Assembly: GCA_964545855.1 (NCBI GenBank)
Contig: CAZJHD010000011.1
Span: forward strand, 50,783-114,782
DNA: 64,000 nucleotides
Direction: 5' to 3'
From: CAZJHD01 sp964545855
Lineage (GTDB): Bacteria > Planctomycetota > UBA1135 > JACQFD01
In this document: positions 19,044 through 28,145 of the stretch, one piece after another
Numbering within the stretch: the stretch's first letter is position 1
Layout: the number at the start of each line of letters is the position of its first letter
Program-made: the position numbers and the translations under genes
The notes under the pieces: model-generated
Told to the model about the DNA's origin: nothing
Database searches by the model: none
Seen by the model: only the letters and a program-made list of their open reading frames with translations

Positions 19044-20354
19044 ATGTCCTTGGAATCCAACCGCCCGCACTCCGGGCTCCAGGAGCAGACTCCACACGCG
19101 CTCCGCTTCGCATGCGGCGAGGGCGGGAGCGTCGAAGCGGCGGAGGAGACGGCCGCGCCCTCCGCCGAGCCGGTCCCGACGCTCGTCCTCGGGTCGGGAA
19201 TCACGGCCCTCGGCGTGCTCCGAACGCTCGGGAGGCGCGGCTTCGAGGTCTACGCGCAGTCGAACCCGGGAGACCTCGCGATCCATTCGCGCTGGTTCCG
19301 GCCGCTGCCGGGGGTCGAGCCGGGCTCCGTCGAGCCCGCGGACCTCGCACGAGCGCTCGCCCGGCTCTCCTTCGAGCGCGCCGTGGTGATCCCCTGCTCC
19401 GACGGCTGGACCGCCGCGGCCTCCGCGCTGCCGAAGGAGGTCGCGCGACGATTCCTCACGAGCCTCGCACCGGCGGACGCCATCCGCACGCTCCTCGACA
19501 AGGGGCTCCTCGCGCAGCTCCTCGTCCGCATCGACGTCCCCGCGCCGCGCACGGTGCTCGTCGAGAGCGAGGCGGACCTCGCGGGGTTGGACGACTCCGC
19601 GTTTCACGACGTCTTCCTGAAGCCGCGGCATTCGCAGGCGTTCCTCGAGCGCTTCCACGTGAAGGCGTTCCGGGTGAACGGCCGTACCGACGCGATGGCG
19701 CGCCTGCGGGAGATCTCCGCGGCTGGGCTCCCCGTCGTGCTGCAGGAGTACGTCCCGGGCCCGCCCTCCTCGCACTACTTCCTCGACGGCTTCGTCGACC
19801 GGTCGGGCCGCGTGCGCGCGCGCTTCGCGCGGCGCCGGCTCCGGATGTTCCCGCCGGACTTCGGCAACAGCACGCTCACGGTGAGCATCCCCTTCCACGA
19901 GGTTGCGCCCGCCATCGACGCGCTGGACCTCGTTCTCGACGCGGTGCGCTTCCGCGGCATCTTCAGCGCCGAGTTCAAGCGCGACGCTCGCGACGGAGTC
20001 CTCCGCCTGTTGGAGGTGAACGTGCGCCCCTGGTGGTACCTCGGCTTCGCCGAGTCCTGCGGCGTGCCCGTCTGCGAGCTCTATCAGCGCGACGCCCTGG
20101 GTCTGCCTCCGCCGGTGGTCCGGCCGTACGTCGTGGGACGCCGCTGCGCCTACCCCTACTTCGACTTCGCCGCCTACCGCTTCGCGAAGCAGTCGGGCGC
20201 GACTCCGCGGCCCCGGCTCGCAGGGGTGCTCCGATCGTGGTGGGGCGCCGACCAGCCGATCTTCGCCTGGGACGACGTCCGACCCGCCGCCTTCCACTTC
20301 GGCTTCCTGACCCGCCGTTTCGTCCGGACGCACCTCCGCCGCGCCCGGCGATGA
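19044..20354 (+). CDS. ATP-grasp domain protein (carboxylate-amine/thiol ligase type)
   Basis: This 436-residue protein has a pre-ATP-grasp Rossmann segment (TLVLGSGITALGVLRTLG), nucleotide-binding strands (VFLKPRHSQAF, VLQEYVPGPPS) and the metal-binding end (FSAEFKRD then LEVNVRPWW), where Glu and Asn hold Mg-ATP. ATG 19044 is chosen as the start; about 40 residues upstream are low-complexity. Such enzymes make acyl-phosphate intermediates and join carboxylates to amines. It is followed by a FemAB/GNAT protein and a ThDP enzyme on the same strand, suggesting a short biosynthetic operon for an unknown small molecule or envelope modification. The substrate is unknown. Confidence 0.85.
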   Translation: MSLESNRPHSGLQEQTPHALRFACGEGGSVEAAEETAAPSAEPVPTLVLGSGITALGVLRTLGRRGFEVYAQSNPGDLAIHSRWFRPLPGVEPGSVEPADLARALARLSFERAVVIPCSDGWTAAASALPKEVARRFLTSLAPADAIRTLLDKGLLAQLLVRIDVPAPRTVLVESEADLAGLDDSAFHDVFLKPRHSQAFLERFHVKAFRVNGRTDAMARLREISAAGLPVVLQEYVPGPPSSHYFLDGFVDRSGRVRARFARRRLRMFPPDFGNSTLTVSIPFHEVAPAIDALDLVLDAVRFRGIFSAEFKRDARDGVLRLLEVNVRPWWYLGFAESCGVPVCELYQRDALGLPPPVVRPYVVGRRCAYPYFDFAAYRFAKQSGATPRPRLAGVLRSWWGADQPIFAWDDVRPAAFHFGFLTRRFVRTHLRRARR

Positions 20355-20411
20355 TTCCGCGGCCGGCGTCACCGAAGCCACCACCCCCTCCGCTCCGCTC
20401 CGATCCGCACC

Positions 20412-21479
20412 GTGGGCGAACCGCTCTCCGTCTCCTTCCTCGCGGCGCCCGACCACGCCCGGTGGGCCGCCATGGTCGCCGCGGCGCCCGGAGGAAGCCC
20501 CTACGCGACGCCGGAGTACCTGGAGGCTCTGTGCGAGGCGACGGGCGGGACCTATCGCATCCTCTGCGCGGAGCGCGGCGGCGAGATCCGCGGCGGCGTC
20601 GCGCTCTACGAGGAGAGGTCGCGGCTCGGCGCCTTCGTCTCCGACCGGCGGCTCCTCTTCTACAACGGGATCGTGCTGCGGGCGTCGCCGTCGAAGTACC
20701 CCTCGCAGCGGACGGCGCGGAGCACGGAGACGCTCGCGGCCCTCGAGGCGGCCCTCGCGCCGCTGCGCTACGGCAGCCTCCGTCTGAAGCAGCGGAGCCC
20801 CGTCGCCGATCCGCGACCCTTCCAGCGGCGAGGCTGGACGGTCTCGCCGGCCTTCACCTACGTGGTCTCCCTCGGCGACCTCGCCGCGCAGTGGCAGCGC
20901 GTCGAGCAGAACCTGCGCCGGCTCGTCGATCGCTGCGAGCGCGCCGGCGTGCGGCTCACGGAGGACGACGACTTCGAGAGCTTCTTCCGCATGCACGAGC
21001 AGACGCACCTGCGGAAGGGAGCGCCGCTCTATCTGCCACGCGACCGTTTCCGCCGGTGGTTCGAGCGGCTGCGGAGCGCCGGCCTCGCGCGGCTCTTCCA
21101 GGCGCGGCTCCCGGACGGTCGGTCGATCGCGGCGCAGATCGTCCTCGCGGGCGCGCACCCCGTCACGCACACGGTGGCGGCCGCGGCCGACGCCGAGCAC
21201 CTCGCGCTCGGGGCGAATGCCTTTCTGCGATGGCGGGTCTTCGAGGCCCTCGCGAAGCTGGGCTACGCCGCGAACGACCTGACGGACGCGACGCTCGATC
21301 CCGTGACCCACTTCAAGAGCCAGCTCGGAGGCGACCTCGAGACCTGCTGGGTCCTCGCGCGGCCCGAGCGTCTTCCCTGGCGCGTCGGCGCCTGGGCGCT
21401 CGAGCGCGCACGGAGCTGGCGCTCGGCCCGCGCGCCGGCCGATGTGCCGGCCCGGGCGTCGGAGAACGGAGAGACATGA
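20412..21479 (+). CDS. FemAB-type GNAT acyltransferase
   Basis: This 355-residue protein starts at GTG 20412. It has the double-GNAT layout of FemAB/BioF2-like proteins: N-terminal SPYATPEYLEAL and an ERGGEIRGGVALYEE strand, then in the second half 'NLRRLVDRCERAGVRL', 'FFRMHEQTHLRKG' and 'RLFQARLPDGRSIAAQIVL', and a final NDLTDATLDPVTHFKSQLGG, typical of the Acetyltransf_6 family. These enzymes transfer amino-acyl or acyl groups, often in cell-wall or exopolysaccharide loci. The stop overlaps the next start (ATGA). With the ATP-grasp gene upstream it probably acts on the same product. Confidence 0.82.
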   Translation: MGEPLSVSFLAAPDHARWAAMVAAAPGGSPYATPEYLEALCEATGGTYRILCAERGGEIRGGVALYEERSRLGAFVSDRRLLFYNGIVLRASPSKYPSQRTARSTETLAALEAALAPLRYGSLRLKQRSPVADPRPFQRRGWTVSPAFTYVVSLGDLAAQWQRVEQNLRRLVDRCERAGVRLTEDDDFESFFRMHEQTHLRKGAPLYLPRDRFRRWFERLRSAGLARLFQARLPDGRSIAAQIVLAGAHPVTHTVAAAADAEHLALGANAFLRWRVFEALAKLGYAANDLTDATLDPVTHFKSQLGGDLETCWVLARPERLPWRVGAWALERARSWRSARAPADVPARASENGET

Positions 21480-23224
21480 GCACGCCGCGCGTTCCCGGGA
21501 GCCAGGTGCTGTGCGCCCACCTCGCACGGCTCGGAGCGCGGTGCGTCTTCGGCGTGCCGGGCACGCAGAACGTGGAGGTCTTCGAGGCGCTGCGCCGCTC
21601 GACGATCCGCACGATCGGCGCGACCCACGAGCTCGCCGCGGCCTTCATGGCGAACGGCTGGGCGCGCGCGACGGGCCGGCCCGGAGTGGTCGTCACGATC
21701 CCCGGTCCCGGCTTCGCGATGACGCTCCCGGCCCTCGCCGAGGCGCGGCTCGATTCCACACCGTTGCTCGTGATCACCGGAAACCCTGTGGCGCCCGGCG
21801 GACGCCGCTTCCAGCTCCAGGAGATCGACCAGCGCGCCCTCTCCGCACCCGTCGCGAAGCAGTTCTTCGCCGTGGAGAAGGCGATCGAGATCGGACGCAC
21901 GATCCAGGAGGCGCACGAGGTAGCGCTCCGCGGCGAGCCGGGACCGGTCGTCGTGCAGGTCGCGCGGGCGGCCCTCGCCGAGCTCGAGGTCGCGCCGCCG
22001 GAGCGCGCGGCGGCGCCGCTGCTGACGCCGATCCCGGGCGACTTCGGGAAGTTCGAGGAGGCGTTCGCGGCCCTCGTCGCGGCGCGGCGCATCGCGCTCC
22101 TCGTGGGGCAGGGAGCGTGCGGCGTGGCCGGCGGGGTGCAGCAGATGGCGGAGTGGCTGCAGTCCCCCGTCGTCACGACCACGTCCGGCCGCGGAATCCT
22201 GCCGGAGGATCATCCGCTCGCGTTCCCGCTCGACCTGGTCGGCGACCGCTTCGACGACCTGAACGAGCTGCTGGGCTCCTGCGACCGCATCCTCGCCATC
22301 GGGTGCAAGCTCGGTCACAACGGCACCGGCGGCTACCGGCTCCAGCTCGCGCCGGAGAAGCTGCTCCACGTCGACGCCGCCGATCACGTGCTGGAGGCGA
22401 ACTACCCGGCCTCCCTCGCCATTCGCGGCGACGCCGTCGAGTTCGTCCGCTTCTGCCTCCGTCGCCGCGACGACGCGCCGGAGCGGGCGCTCGCGTGGAA
22501 CCTGGGCGAGCTCCAGCGCTGGCAGGATCGTCTGCGGAGCACCTCGGGATCGCCGGATGCCCTCGAGCCCCGCTTCCCCGACTTCTCCCCGCCGACGGCC
22601 GCCTCCTTCTTCGGCGCGCTGCGCCGCGCGCTGCCGAAGGAGGGCGTCCTCGTGACCGACTCGGGGCTGCACCAGCTGCTCGCGCGCAAGCACTTCACGG
22701 TCCTCGGCGCGCGGACGTTCCTCGTGCCGACCGACTTCCAGTCGATGGGGTTCGGCATCCCCGCCGCCGCCGGAGCCAAGCTCGCGCAGCCGGAGCGGCC
22801 CGTCGTCGCGCTGATCGGCGACGGCGGTTTCGCGATGACGGGCCTCGAGCTCCTGGCCCTCGTCCGGGAGCGCGTCCCGATCACCGTCGTGGTCCTGAAC
22901 GACGGCCAGCTCGGTCTGATCCGATTGAAGCAGCTCGCCGAGTACGGCATTCCCTTCGCGACCGATCTCCACAACCCCGACTTCGAGAAGCTGGCGGAGT
23001 CGATCGGCGTCTCCTACGACCGCATCGACGGAGACGGCGAAGCGACGCTCCGCCGCGCGATCGGGTCCGGCAAGCCCGGGATCGTCGAGGTGCGCGTCTC
23101 CGATTCCCTCGACATGCACAAGATCCGAGCCAAGGGCCTCGCCCGCGACACGGCCGAGCGCGTCCTCGGGCCCCAGGGCCTCGAGTGGCTGAGGGACCGC
23201 GCCCGGCGCTTCGGCATCGGCTGA
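21476..23224 (+). CDS. Thiamine-diphosphate-dependent enzyme, acetolactate synthase-like
   Basis: This 582-residue protein starts at ATG 21476 with GGAGA just upstream and overlaps the previous gene by 4 bp. The N-terminal Pyr domain has VFGVPGTQN and the catalytic glutamate E52 in GATHELAAAFMANGWARATG. The central domain is of DHS-like type, and the C-terminal PP domain has the ThDP motif GDGGFAMTG (from about 448) through VVLNDGQLG (N475). Overall it resembles acetolactate synthase, benzoylformate or oxalyl-CoA decarboxylases. It is not assigned as IlvB because it sits with ATP-grasp and FemAB genes and no regulatory subunit is present. It probably decarboxylates or condenses a 2-oxo acid. 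Confidence 0.88.
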   Translation: MSTPRVPGSQVLCAHLARLGARCVFGVPGTQNVEVFEALRRSTIRTIGATHELAAAFMANGWARATGRPGVVVTIPGPGFAMTLPALAEARLDSTPLLVITGNPVAPGGRRFQLQEIDQRALSAPVAKQFFAVEKAIEIGRTIQEAHEVALRGEPGPVVVQVARAALAELEVAPPERAAAPLLTPIPGDFGKFEEAFAALVAARRIALLVGQGACGVAGGVQQMAEWLQSPVVTTTSGRGILPEDHPLAFPLDLVGDRFDDLNELLGSCDRILAIGCKLGHNGTGGYRLQLAPEKLLHVDAADHVLEANYPASLAIRGDAVEFVRFCLRRRDDAPERALAWNLGELQRWQDRLRSTSGSPDALEPRFPDFSPPTAASFFGALRRALPKEGVLVTDSGLHQLLARKHFTVLGARTFLVPTDFQSMGFGIPAAAGAKLAQPERPVVALIGDGGFAMTGLELLALVRERVPITVVVLNDGQLGLIRLKQLAEYGIPFATDLHNPDFEKLAESIGVSYDRIDGDGEATLRRAIGSGKPGIVEVRVSDSLDMHKIRAKGLARDTAERVLGPQGLEWLRDRARRFGIG

Positions 23225-23263
23225 TGGCGCGGGGACCGGCGGCGCCCGAGGCCGCGGTGTTGG

Positions 23264-23748
23264 CTGCCCGTGGTTGAGAGTCTCCGCAGAGCGAGCGCGA
23301 GGCAGCGGCGCACAGCGCGAGGCGCGCGCCGCAGACGTAGCGGGAGGTTACGGTGAGGACGCGCAACGACGCGATGGGCGTCGGGGCCCGCGCGCAGCTC
23401 GGATGACTTCTGCCACGGGCAGTGGACTGCCCGTGGCGGAAGGGCTCCGCAGAGCGAGCGCGAGGCAGCGGCGCACAGCGCGAGGCGCGCGCCGCAGACG
23501 TAGCGGGAGGTTACGGTGAGGACGCGCAACGACGCGATGGGCGTCGGGGCCCGCGCGCAGCTCGGATGACTTCTGCCACGGGCAGTGGACTGCCCGTGGC
23601 GGAAGGGCTCCGCAGAGCGAGCGCGAGGCAGCGGCGCACAGCGCGAGGCGCGCGCCGCAGACGTAGCGGGAGGTTACGGTGAGGACGCGCAACGACGCGA
23701 TGGGCGTCGGGGCCCGCGCGCAGCTCGGATGACTTCTGCCACGGGCAG
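23264..23748. repeat. Three tandem 159-bp units with 10-11 bp terminal inverted repeats, 163-bp period
   Basis: The units are 23264-23422, 23427-23585 and 23590-23748, separated by TGGA. Each begins CTGCCCGTGG and ends CCACGGGCAG, so ends are inverted and adjacent ends form an 11-bp hairpin with a TGGA loop. The three bodies are identical from the CTCCGCAGAGCG onward; only a few bases after the left end differ in copy 1. Reading frames through the array are not gene-like because the period is not a multiple of three. The array fills most of the 573-bp gap between the ThDP gene and lepA, and it could end transcription from the upstream operon. Confidence 0.9.
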
Positions 23749-23749
23749 T

Positions 23750-23755
23750 TACACT
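23750..23755 (+). promoter_or_regulatory. Possible -10 element of lepA
   Basis: TACACT begins two bases after the right end of the third repeat and lies 43 bp before the TTG start of lepA. No clear -35 hexamer is visible; that position falls inside the repeat, so the repeat may supply part of the promoter. Pattern match only. Confidence 0.3.
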
Positions 23756-23797
23756 CCGCGGCTTTCTCCCTGACTCCAAGCCGCTCCGAACCCTCCC

Positions 23798-25597
23798 TTG
23801 GCCGACTCCTCGATCCGCAACTTCTGCATCGTTGCGCACATCGACCACGGCAAGTCCACGCTCGCCGACCGGTTCCTGGAACTCACGGGCACGATCGAGA
23901 AGCGGGAGATGCGGGAGCAGACGCTCGACGGCATGGACCTCGAGCGGGAGCGCGGCATCACGATCAAGGCGAAGGCCGTGGCGATGCGCTATCGCCACGA
24001 GGGCGTCGAGTACCGCCTGAACATGATCGACACGCCGGGGCACGTCGACTTCGCCTACGAGGTGATGAAGAGCCTCCAGGCCTGCGAGGGAGCGCTCCTC
24101 CTAGTCGACTCCTCCCAGGGCGTCGAGGCCCAGACGGTCGCGAACGCGCACCTCGCCATGAACGCCGGGCTCACGATCATCCCGGTCCAGAACAAGATCG
24201 ATCTGCCCCACGCGCACCCGGACGAGGTCGACCAGGAGATCGAGAACTCCCTCGCCCTCCCTCGGGAGGACTGCATCCGGGTCTCCGCGAAGACGGGAGA
24301 GAACGTCGAGCAGATCCTCCACGCGATCATCGAGAGGATCGCGCCGCCCGAGGGCGACGCCGAGAAGCCGCTCCGGGCCCTCGTCTTCGACTCCGTCTAC
24401 GACGACTACGTCGGCGTGATCGTCTACCTGAGGCTCGTCGACGGCCGCATCCGCAAGCGCGATCGGATCGTCATGCTCGGGACGGGCCGCGGCTACGAGG
24501 TCCTCGAAGTGGGCGTCTTCCGCCCCAAGAAGCAGCCCGTGGAGGGGCTCGAGGCGGGCGAGGTGGGCTACGTCGTCGCCGGCATCAAGCGACTCCAGGA
24601 CGTCCGCATCGGCGACACGGTCACCGCCGACAAGGGAGAGCGCGCCGAGCTGCTCCCGGGCTACGTGGAGCCGAAGCCGATGGTCTTCTGCGGGCTCTAC
24701 CCGACGAACCACGCCGACTACGAGGCCCTCCGCGAAGCGCTCGACAAGCTCGCGCTCAACGACGCGTCCTTCACCTACGAGCCGGAGACCTCCGAGGCCC
24801 TCGGCTTCGGCTTCCGCTGCGGGTTCCTCGGTCTGCTCCACATGGACGTGGTGCAGGAGCGCATCGAGCGCGAGAGCAACATCGACATCATCACGACGGC
24901 TCCGTCGGTGGGCTACGAAGTGCTCATGAACGACGGATCGGCGCGGCGCATCCGGAGCGCCGCCGAGGTGCCCGATCCCTCCACCTTCGACGAGTTCCGG
25001 GAGCCGATCGTCCACCTCTCGCTCCTCGTCCCGACGGAGTCGATCGGCCCGATGATGAGCCTCTGCATCGAGCGTCGCGGGACGTACGTGAAGACCGACT
25101 ACCTCTCGCCGACGCGCGCCCTCCTCGTGTTCGACGTCCCCCTCGGCGAGATCCTCTTCGACTTCTACGACAAGCTGAAGAGCGCCACGCGCGGCTACGG
25201 AACGATGGACTACGAGTTCGCCGGGTACCGGACCGCCGACCTCGTGAAGTGCCGCATCCTCGTCGGCGGATCCGAGGTGGACGCCCTGTCGACGATCGTC
25301 GAGCGCGGCCAGGCCGAGCGCCGTGGCCGCGCGGTCCTGCTGAAGCTCCGCAAGGAGATCCCGCGCCACCTCTTCGAGGTCGTGCTCCAGGCGGCGATCG
25401 GCGGCAAGGTCGTCGCGCGGGAGTCGATCCGCGCCCTCTCGAAGAACGTGATCTCGAAGTGCTACGGCGGCGACATCACGCGCAAGCGCAAGCTCCTGGA
25501 GAAGCAGAAGGAGGGGAAGAAGCGCATGAAGTCGGTCGGGAACGTGGAGATCCCCCAGAAGGCGTTCCTCGCCGTGCTCAAGACGGGCGACGAATGA
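23798..25597 (+). CDS. lepA: Elongation factor 4 (LepA)
   Basis: This 599-residue GTPase, of normal family length, starts at TTG 23798. G-motifs are visible: AHIDHGKST (13-21), DTPGH, NKIDLPHAHPDEVDQE, and the LepA-specific C-terminus with ...KCYGGDITRKRKLLEKQKEG. It is a ribosome-binding translational GTPase that back-translocates or remodels stalled ribosomes. It overlaps lepB by 4 bp, and lepA-lepB is a classic pair. Confidence 0.98.
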   Translation: MADSSIRNFCIVAHIDHGKSTLADRFLELTGTIEKREMREQTLDGMDLERERGITIKAKAVAMRYRHEGVEYRLNMIDTPGHVDFAYEVMKSLQACEGALLLVDSSQGVEAQTVANAHLAMNAGLTIIPVQNKIDLPHAHPDEVDQEIENSLALPREDCIRVSAKTGENVEQILHAIIERIAPPEGDAEKPLRALVFDSVYDDYVGVIVYLRLVDGRIRKRDRIVMLGTGRGYEVLEVGVFRPKKQPVEGLEAGEVGYVVAGIKRLQDVRIGDTVTADKGERAELLPGYVEPKPMVFCGLYPTNHADYEALREALDKLALNDASFTYEPETSEALGFGFRCGFLGLLHMDVVQERIERESNIDIITTAPSVGYEVLMNDGSARRIRSAAEVPDPSTFDEFREPIVHLSLLVPTESIGPMMSLCIERRGTYVKTDYLSPTRALLVFDVPLGEILFDFYDKLKSATRGYGTMDYEFAGYRTADLVKCRILVGGSEVDALSTIVERGQAERRGRAVLLKLRKEIPRHLFEVVLQAAIGGKVVARESIRALSKNVISKCYGGDITRKRKLLEKQKEGKKRMKSVGNVEIPQKAFLAVLKTGDE

Positions 25598-27042
25598 GCG
25601 CCGCCAAGTCCGCTCCGGCCGACGTGCCGCGCCATCCATGGCGCGAGAACCTGGAGACCGCGGCCGTCGCGATCGTGATGGCGCTGGTGCTCAAGTACTT
25701 CACCCTGGAGGCGTTCCAGATCCCGACGGGCTCGATGCAGCCGACGCTCATGGGCCTCGACGCGACGCGAGGGAACGCGGGCGGCTCCGGGGTCCGCGTC
25801 TTCGACCGCATCCTCGTCGACAAGCTCGTGCCCTTCTTCCGCGACCCCGAGCGCTGGGAGGTGTGGGTGTTCCTGTTCCCCCTGGACCGGTCGAACCGCT
25901 ACATCAAGCGCGTCGTCGGCATGCCGGGCGAGGAGCTCAAGGTCGCCTTCGGCGACCTCTTCGTGCGGCGCACGCCGCAGGAGGAGTGGAAGATCCTGCG
26001 GAAGCCGCGGCACGTGCAGGACGCTGCGTGGCGCGAAGTCTGGCGCAGCGACCAGGGCGAGCGGATCGGCGACTACTTCGACCTGACGGGCTTCGTGGAG
26101 AAGGACGGCCAGGCCGTGGGATCGGGCGCCGCGACCGCGTCGTCGCGGCGGCAGATCCTCGACGGATACACGGACGGCTACCCGGACGCGCTCCGCGCGG
26201 CGCTCCGCGAGTCGGGCCGGATCGTGCACGGGCAGTCGTCGGTGCGCGATCTGCGGCTCCGCATGGACGTGCGGCCCGATGCGCAGCACCGGCTCCTCAC
26301 GCTCCTCCTCGACTGGAGCGGCGACCAGCTCCGGGCCGAGGTCTCCGGTCCCTCCGGCGACGGCAAGGTGCGCCTCCTGTTGAACGACCGGCCCCTCGCC
26401 GAGGGAACGGCGCGGCTACGGCTCGATCGCGCGAACTCCGTCGTCTTCGAGCGCGCCGACGAGACGGCGCGGCTGCTGGTGAACGGCGAGGAGGTGGCGC
26501 GGCAGGAGTTCACGAGCTCCACGCGGCCCGAGCAGGCGACCATGGGCATCCAGCCGCCCAATCGCGTGAAGTTCGAGACCGAGGGCGGGACGCTGCGTCT
26601 GGAGCACGTCGGCGTCGATCGCGACAACCACTACACCAATCGCATCGGCAACCAGGAGTTCTGGTCCGTCTCGATCCCGGAGAACGAGTACTTCATGATG
26701 GGAGACAACTCCTCGGACAGCGCCGATGGCCGTGCGTGGATGAGCGTGTCCGTGGATCTCGCGACTCCCGTCGACGGCAAGAGGAAGCTCGAGGGCGGCA
26801 CGATGACCTCCGGCGAGCACGCGGGCCCCAACCCTCGCTTCGCACGCACGGCGCGCAACGGTGCGACGGAGATGATCTTCCGCGACGAGTGGGGCGAGGA
26901 ATACCGCTACACGCAGGGCGCGGCGAGCGCACCGTCGGCGCAGCACACCGTTCCTCGCGATCATTTCCTCGGACGCGCGATCTTCGTGTTCTGGCCGTTC
27001 CCTCCGCTCGCTCCCGTCGCGCGGTTCAAGGCCGTCCACTGA
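25594..27042 (+). CDS. lepB: Signal peptidase I with a large insertion
   Basis: This 482-residue protein starts at ATG 25594, overlapping the lepA stop. An N-terminal membrane helix (AAVAIVMALVLKYFTL) precedes catalytic S47 in FQIPTGSMQPTL. Catalytic K105 lies in RYIKRVVGMPGEE, and box E is MMGDNSSDSADGRAW (about 369-382). About 250 residues separate GMPGE from box E, much more than in E. coli (about 130). The insert contains a beta-rich segment (for example LLTLLLDWSGDQLRAEV). The enzyme removes signal peptides at the outer face of the inner membrane. Confidence 0.95.
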   Translation: MSAAKSAPADVPRHPWRENLETAAVAIVMALVLKYFTLEAFQIPTGSMQPTLMGLDATRGNAGGSGVRVFDRILVDKLVPFFRDPERWEVWVFLFPLDRSNRYIKRVVGMPGEELKVAFGDLFVRRTPQEEWKILRKPRHVQDAAWREVWRSDQGERIGDYFDLTGFVEKDGQAVGSGAATASSRRQILDGYTDGYPDALRAALRESGRIVHGQSSVRDLRLRMDVRPDAQHRLLTLLLDWSGDQLRAEVSGPSGDGKVRLLLNDRPLAEGTARLRLDRANSVVFERADETARLLVNGEEVARQEFTSSTRPEQATMGIQPPNRVKFETEGGTLRLEHVGVDRDNHYTNRIGNQEFWSVSIPENEYFMMGDNSSDSADGRAWMSVSVDLATPVDGKRKLEGGTMTSGEHAGPNPRFARTARNGATEMIFRDEWGEEYRYTQGAASAPSAQHTVPRDHFLGRAIFVFWPFPPLAPVARFKAVH

Positions 27043-27365
27043 CCGCGCGATGGATCCGCGCACGATGAAGGCCCCGGTGTCGAATCCATTCCTTTTCCAC
27101 AGGCTTCCCAAGGGCTTGCGGCGAGCAACGGGGAGCGGTCCCGAGGGGGAGTCCGGCGCGGTGTCTCGAAGGATGCCAGCTCTCCACAGCGCTCCACGGA
27201 CTTCGAACAGGTCGCAAGTGAATCATTCGAAACGAGTTGCGGGCCGCTCGCAGGGCGCTTCCCAGGGAGGCCTCCGAGAGGGCGGAATCGTCGAAAACTC
27301 CGCGGCGCTCCGCGGCGCGCGCCCCCCCTCCCTCGGGACGCGCTGAGTTCACAATCTCTCCACAC
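27043..27365. other. Intergenic region without a supported gene
   Basis: This 323-bp gap lies between lepB and the lptB-like gene. A 98-codon frame here is Arg/Ser/Gly-rich and not convincing. One match to a DnaA box (TTTTCCACA, 27093-27101) and a weak -10-like CACAAT near 27353 can be seen; neither is backed by context. Confidence 0.5.
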
Positions 27366-28100
27366 GTGGACCCGATCCTCCAGGTCGAAGGACTTCGAAA
27401 GGTCTACCGGTCCCGAGCGGTCGTCGACGGAGTTGCTTTCACCGTCCAGCTCGGCGAGATCGTGGGACTCCTCGGACCGAACGGCGCCGGCAAGACGACT
27501 TCGTTCCGGATGACCGTCGGGATGATCGCGCCGACGGCGGGCCGCGTCTGGTTCGATCGCCAGGACGTCACCTGGCTCCCCATGTTCCGGCGTGCGCGCC
27601 TCGGCATGGGATACCTCGCGCAGGAGCCTTCGGTTTTCCGTCGTCTCTCCGTCGAGGACAACGTGCGCGCGATCCTCGAGACGATGGGGATCCGCCGCGC
27701 GGAACGAAGGCGGAAGTTGGAGGCGGTGCTGGAGCAGCTCGGCCTCCTCAAGGTCCGAAAGAGCCTCGCCGACACGCTCTCCGGCGGCGAGCGGCGCCGT
27801 CTCGAGGTGGCCCGCGCGCTCGCTCGGGATCCGAAGCTCCTCCTGCTCGACGAGCCCTTCGCCGGCGTCGATCCGATCGCCGTCCAGGACATCCAGGCGA
27901 TCCTCCGGGAGCTCCGCGGACAGGGCATCGCCGTGCTGCTCACCGATCACAACGTCCGCGAGACGCTCACGATCACCGACCGCTCCTACATCCTCGCCGA
28001 CGGGAAGATCCTCCGGCACGGCAACGCGCGCGACCTCGTCACCGATCCGCACGTCCGGCGCGTGTACCTCGGAGAGTCGTTCGAGATGAAGACGCCCTGA
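27366..28100 (+). CDS. lptB: LptB-like ABC transporter ATPase
   Basis: This 244-residue protein starts at GTG 27366 and matches LptB in length (about 240). Motifs are Walker A GPNGAGKT (37-44), Q-loop YLAQEPSVFRRLSVEDN, signature LSGGERRR (about 138), Walker B LLLLDEPFAGVDP and H-loop TDHNVRETL; the EPSVFRRLSVEDN and FAGVDPIAV patterns are LptB-like. It would power lipopolysaccharide export with LptFG and LptC. The partner genes are not adjacent, so the symbol is by sequence pattern only. An amino-acid-type LivG/F ATPase is less likely. Confidence 0.85.
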   Translation: MDPILQVEGLRKVYRSRAVVDGVAFTVQLGEIVGLLGPNGAGKTTSFRMTVGMIAPTAGRVWFDRQDVTWLPMFRRARLGMGYLAQEPSVFRRLSVEDNVRAILETMGIRRAERRRKLEAVLEQLGLLKVRKSLADTLSGGERRRLEVARALARDPKLLLLDEPFAGVDPIAVQDIQAILRELRGQGIAVLLTDHNVRETLTITDRSYILADGKILRHGNARDLVTDPHVRRVYLGESFEMKTP

Positions 28101-28145
28101 CGGCCCTCGCCGGGAGTCCTCCCCGCTGCGTGCGCGCGGCGGAGG

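Noticed and set aside
21476..23224. Calling the ThDP enzyme acetolactate synthase IlvB
   Set aside because: The ThDP fold is clear, but its operon partners and the lack of a regulatory subunit do not support a branched-chain amino-acid role.
23264..23748. CRISPR array
   Set aside because: The units are 159 bp long with 4-bp separators and no variable spacers or cas genes, so this is a tandem repeat.
23014..24043. Overlapping small frames encoding MRVLTVTSRYVCGARL-type peptides in the tandem array
   Set aside because: The 163-bp period shifts the frame at each unit and no ribosome-binding site or conserved domain is seen.
27093..27101. DnaA-box match TTTTCCACA as part of an origin
   Set aside because: A single box without a cluster, AT-rich element, or dnaA/dnaN/gidA context.
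27050..27346. 98-codon frame between lepB and lptB
   Set aside because: No motif, weak ribosome-binding site and Arg/Ser/Gly-rich composition.
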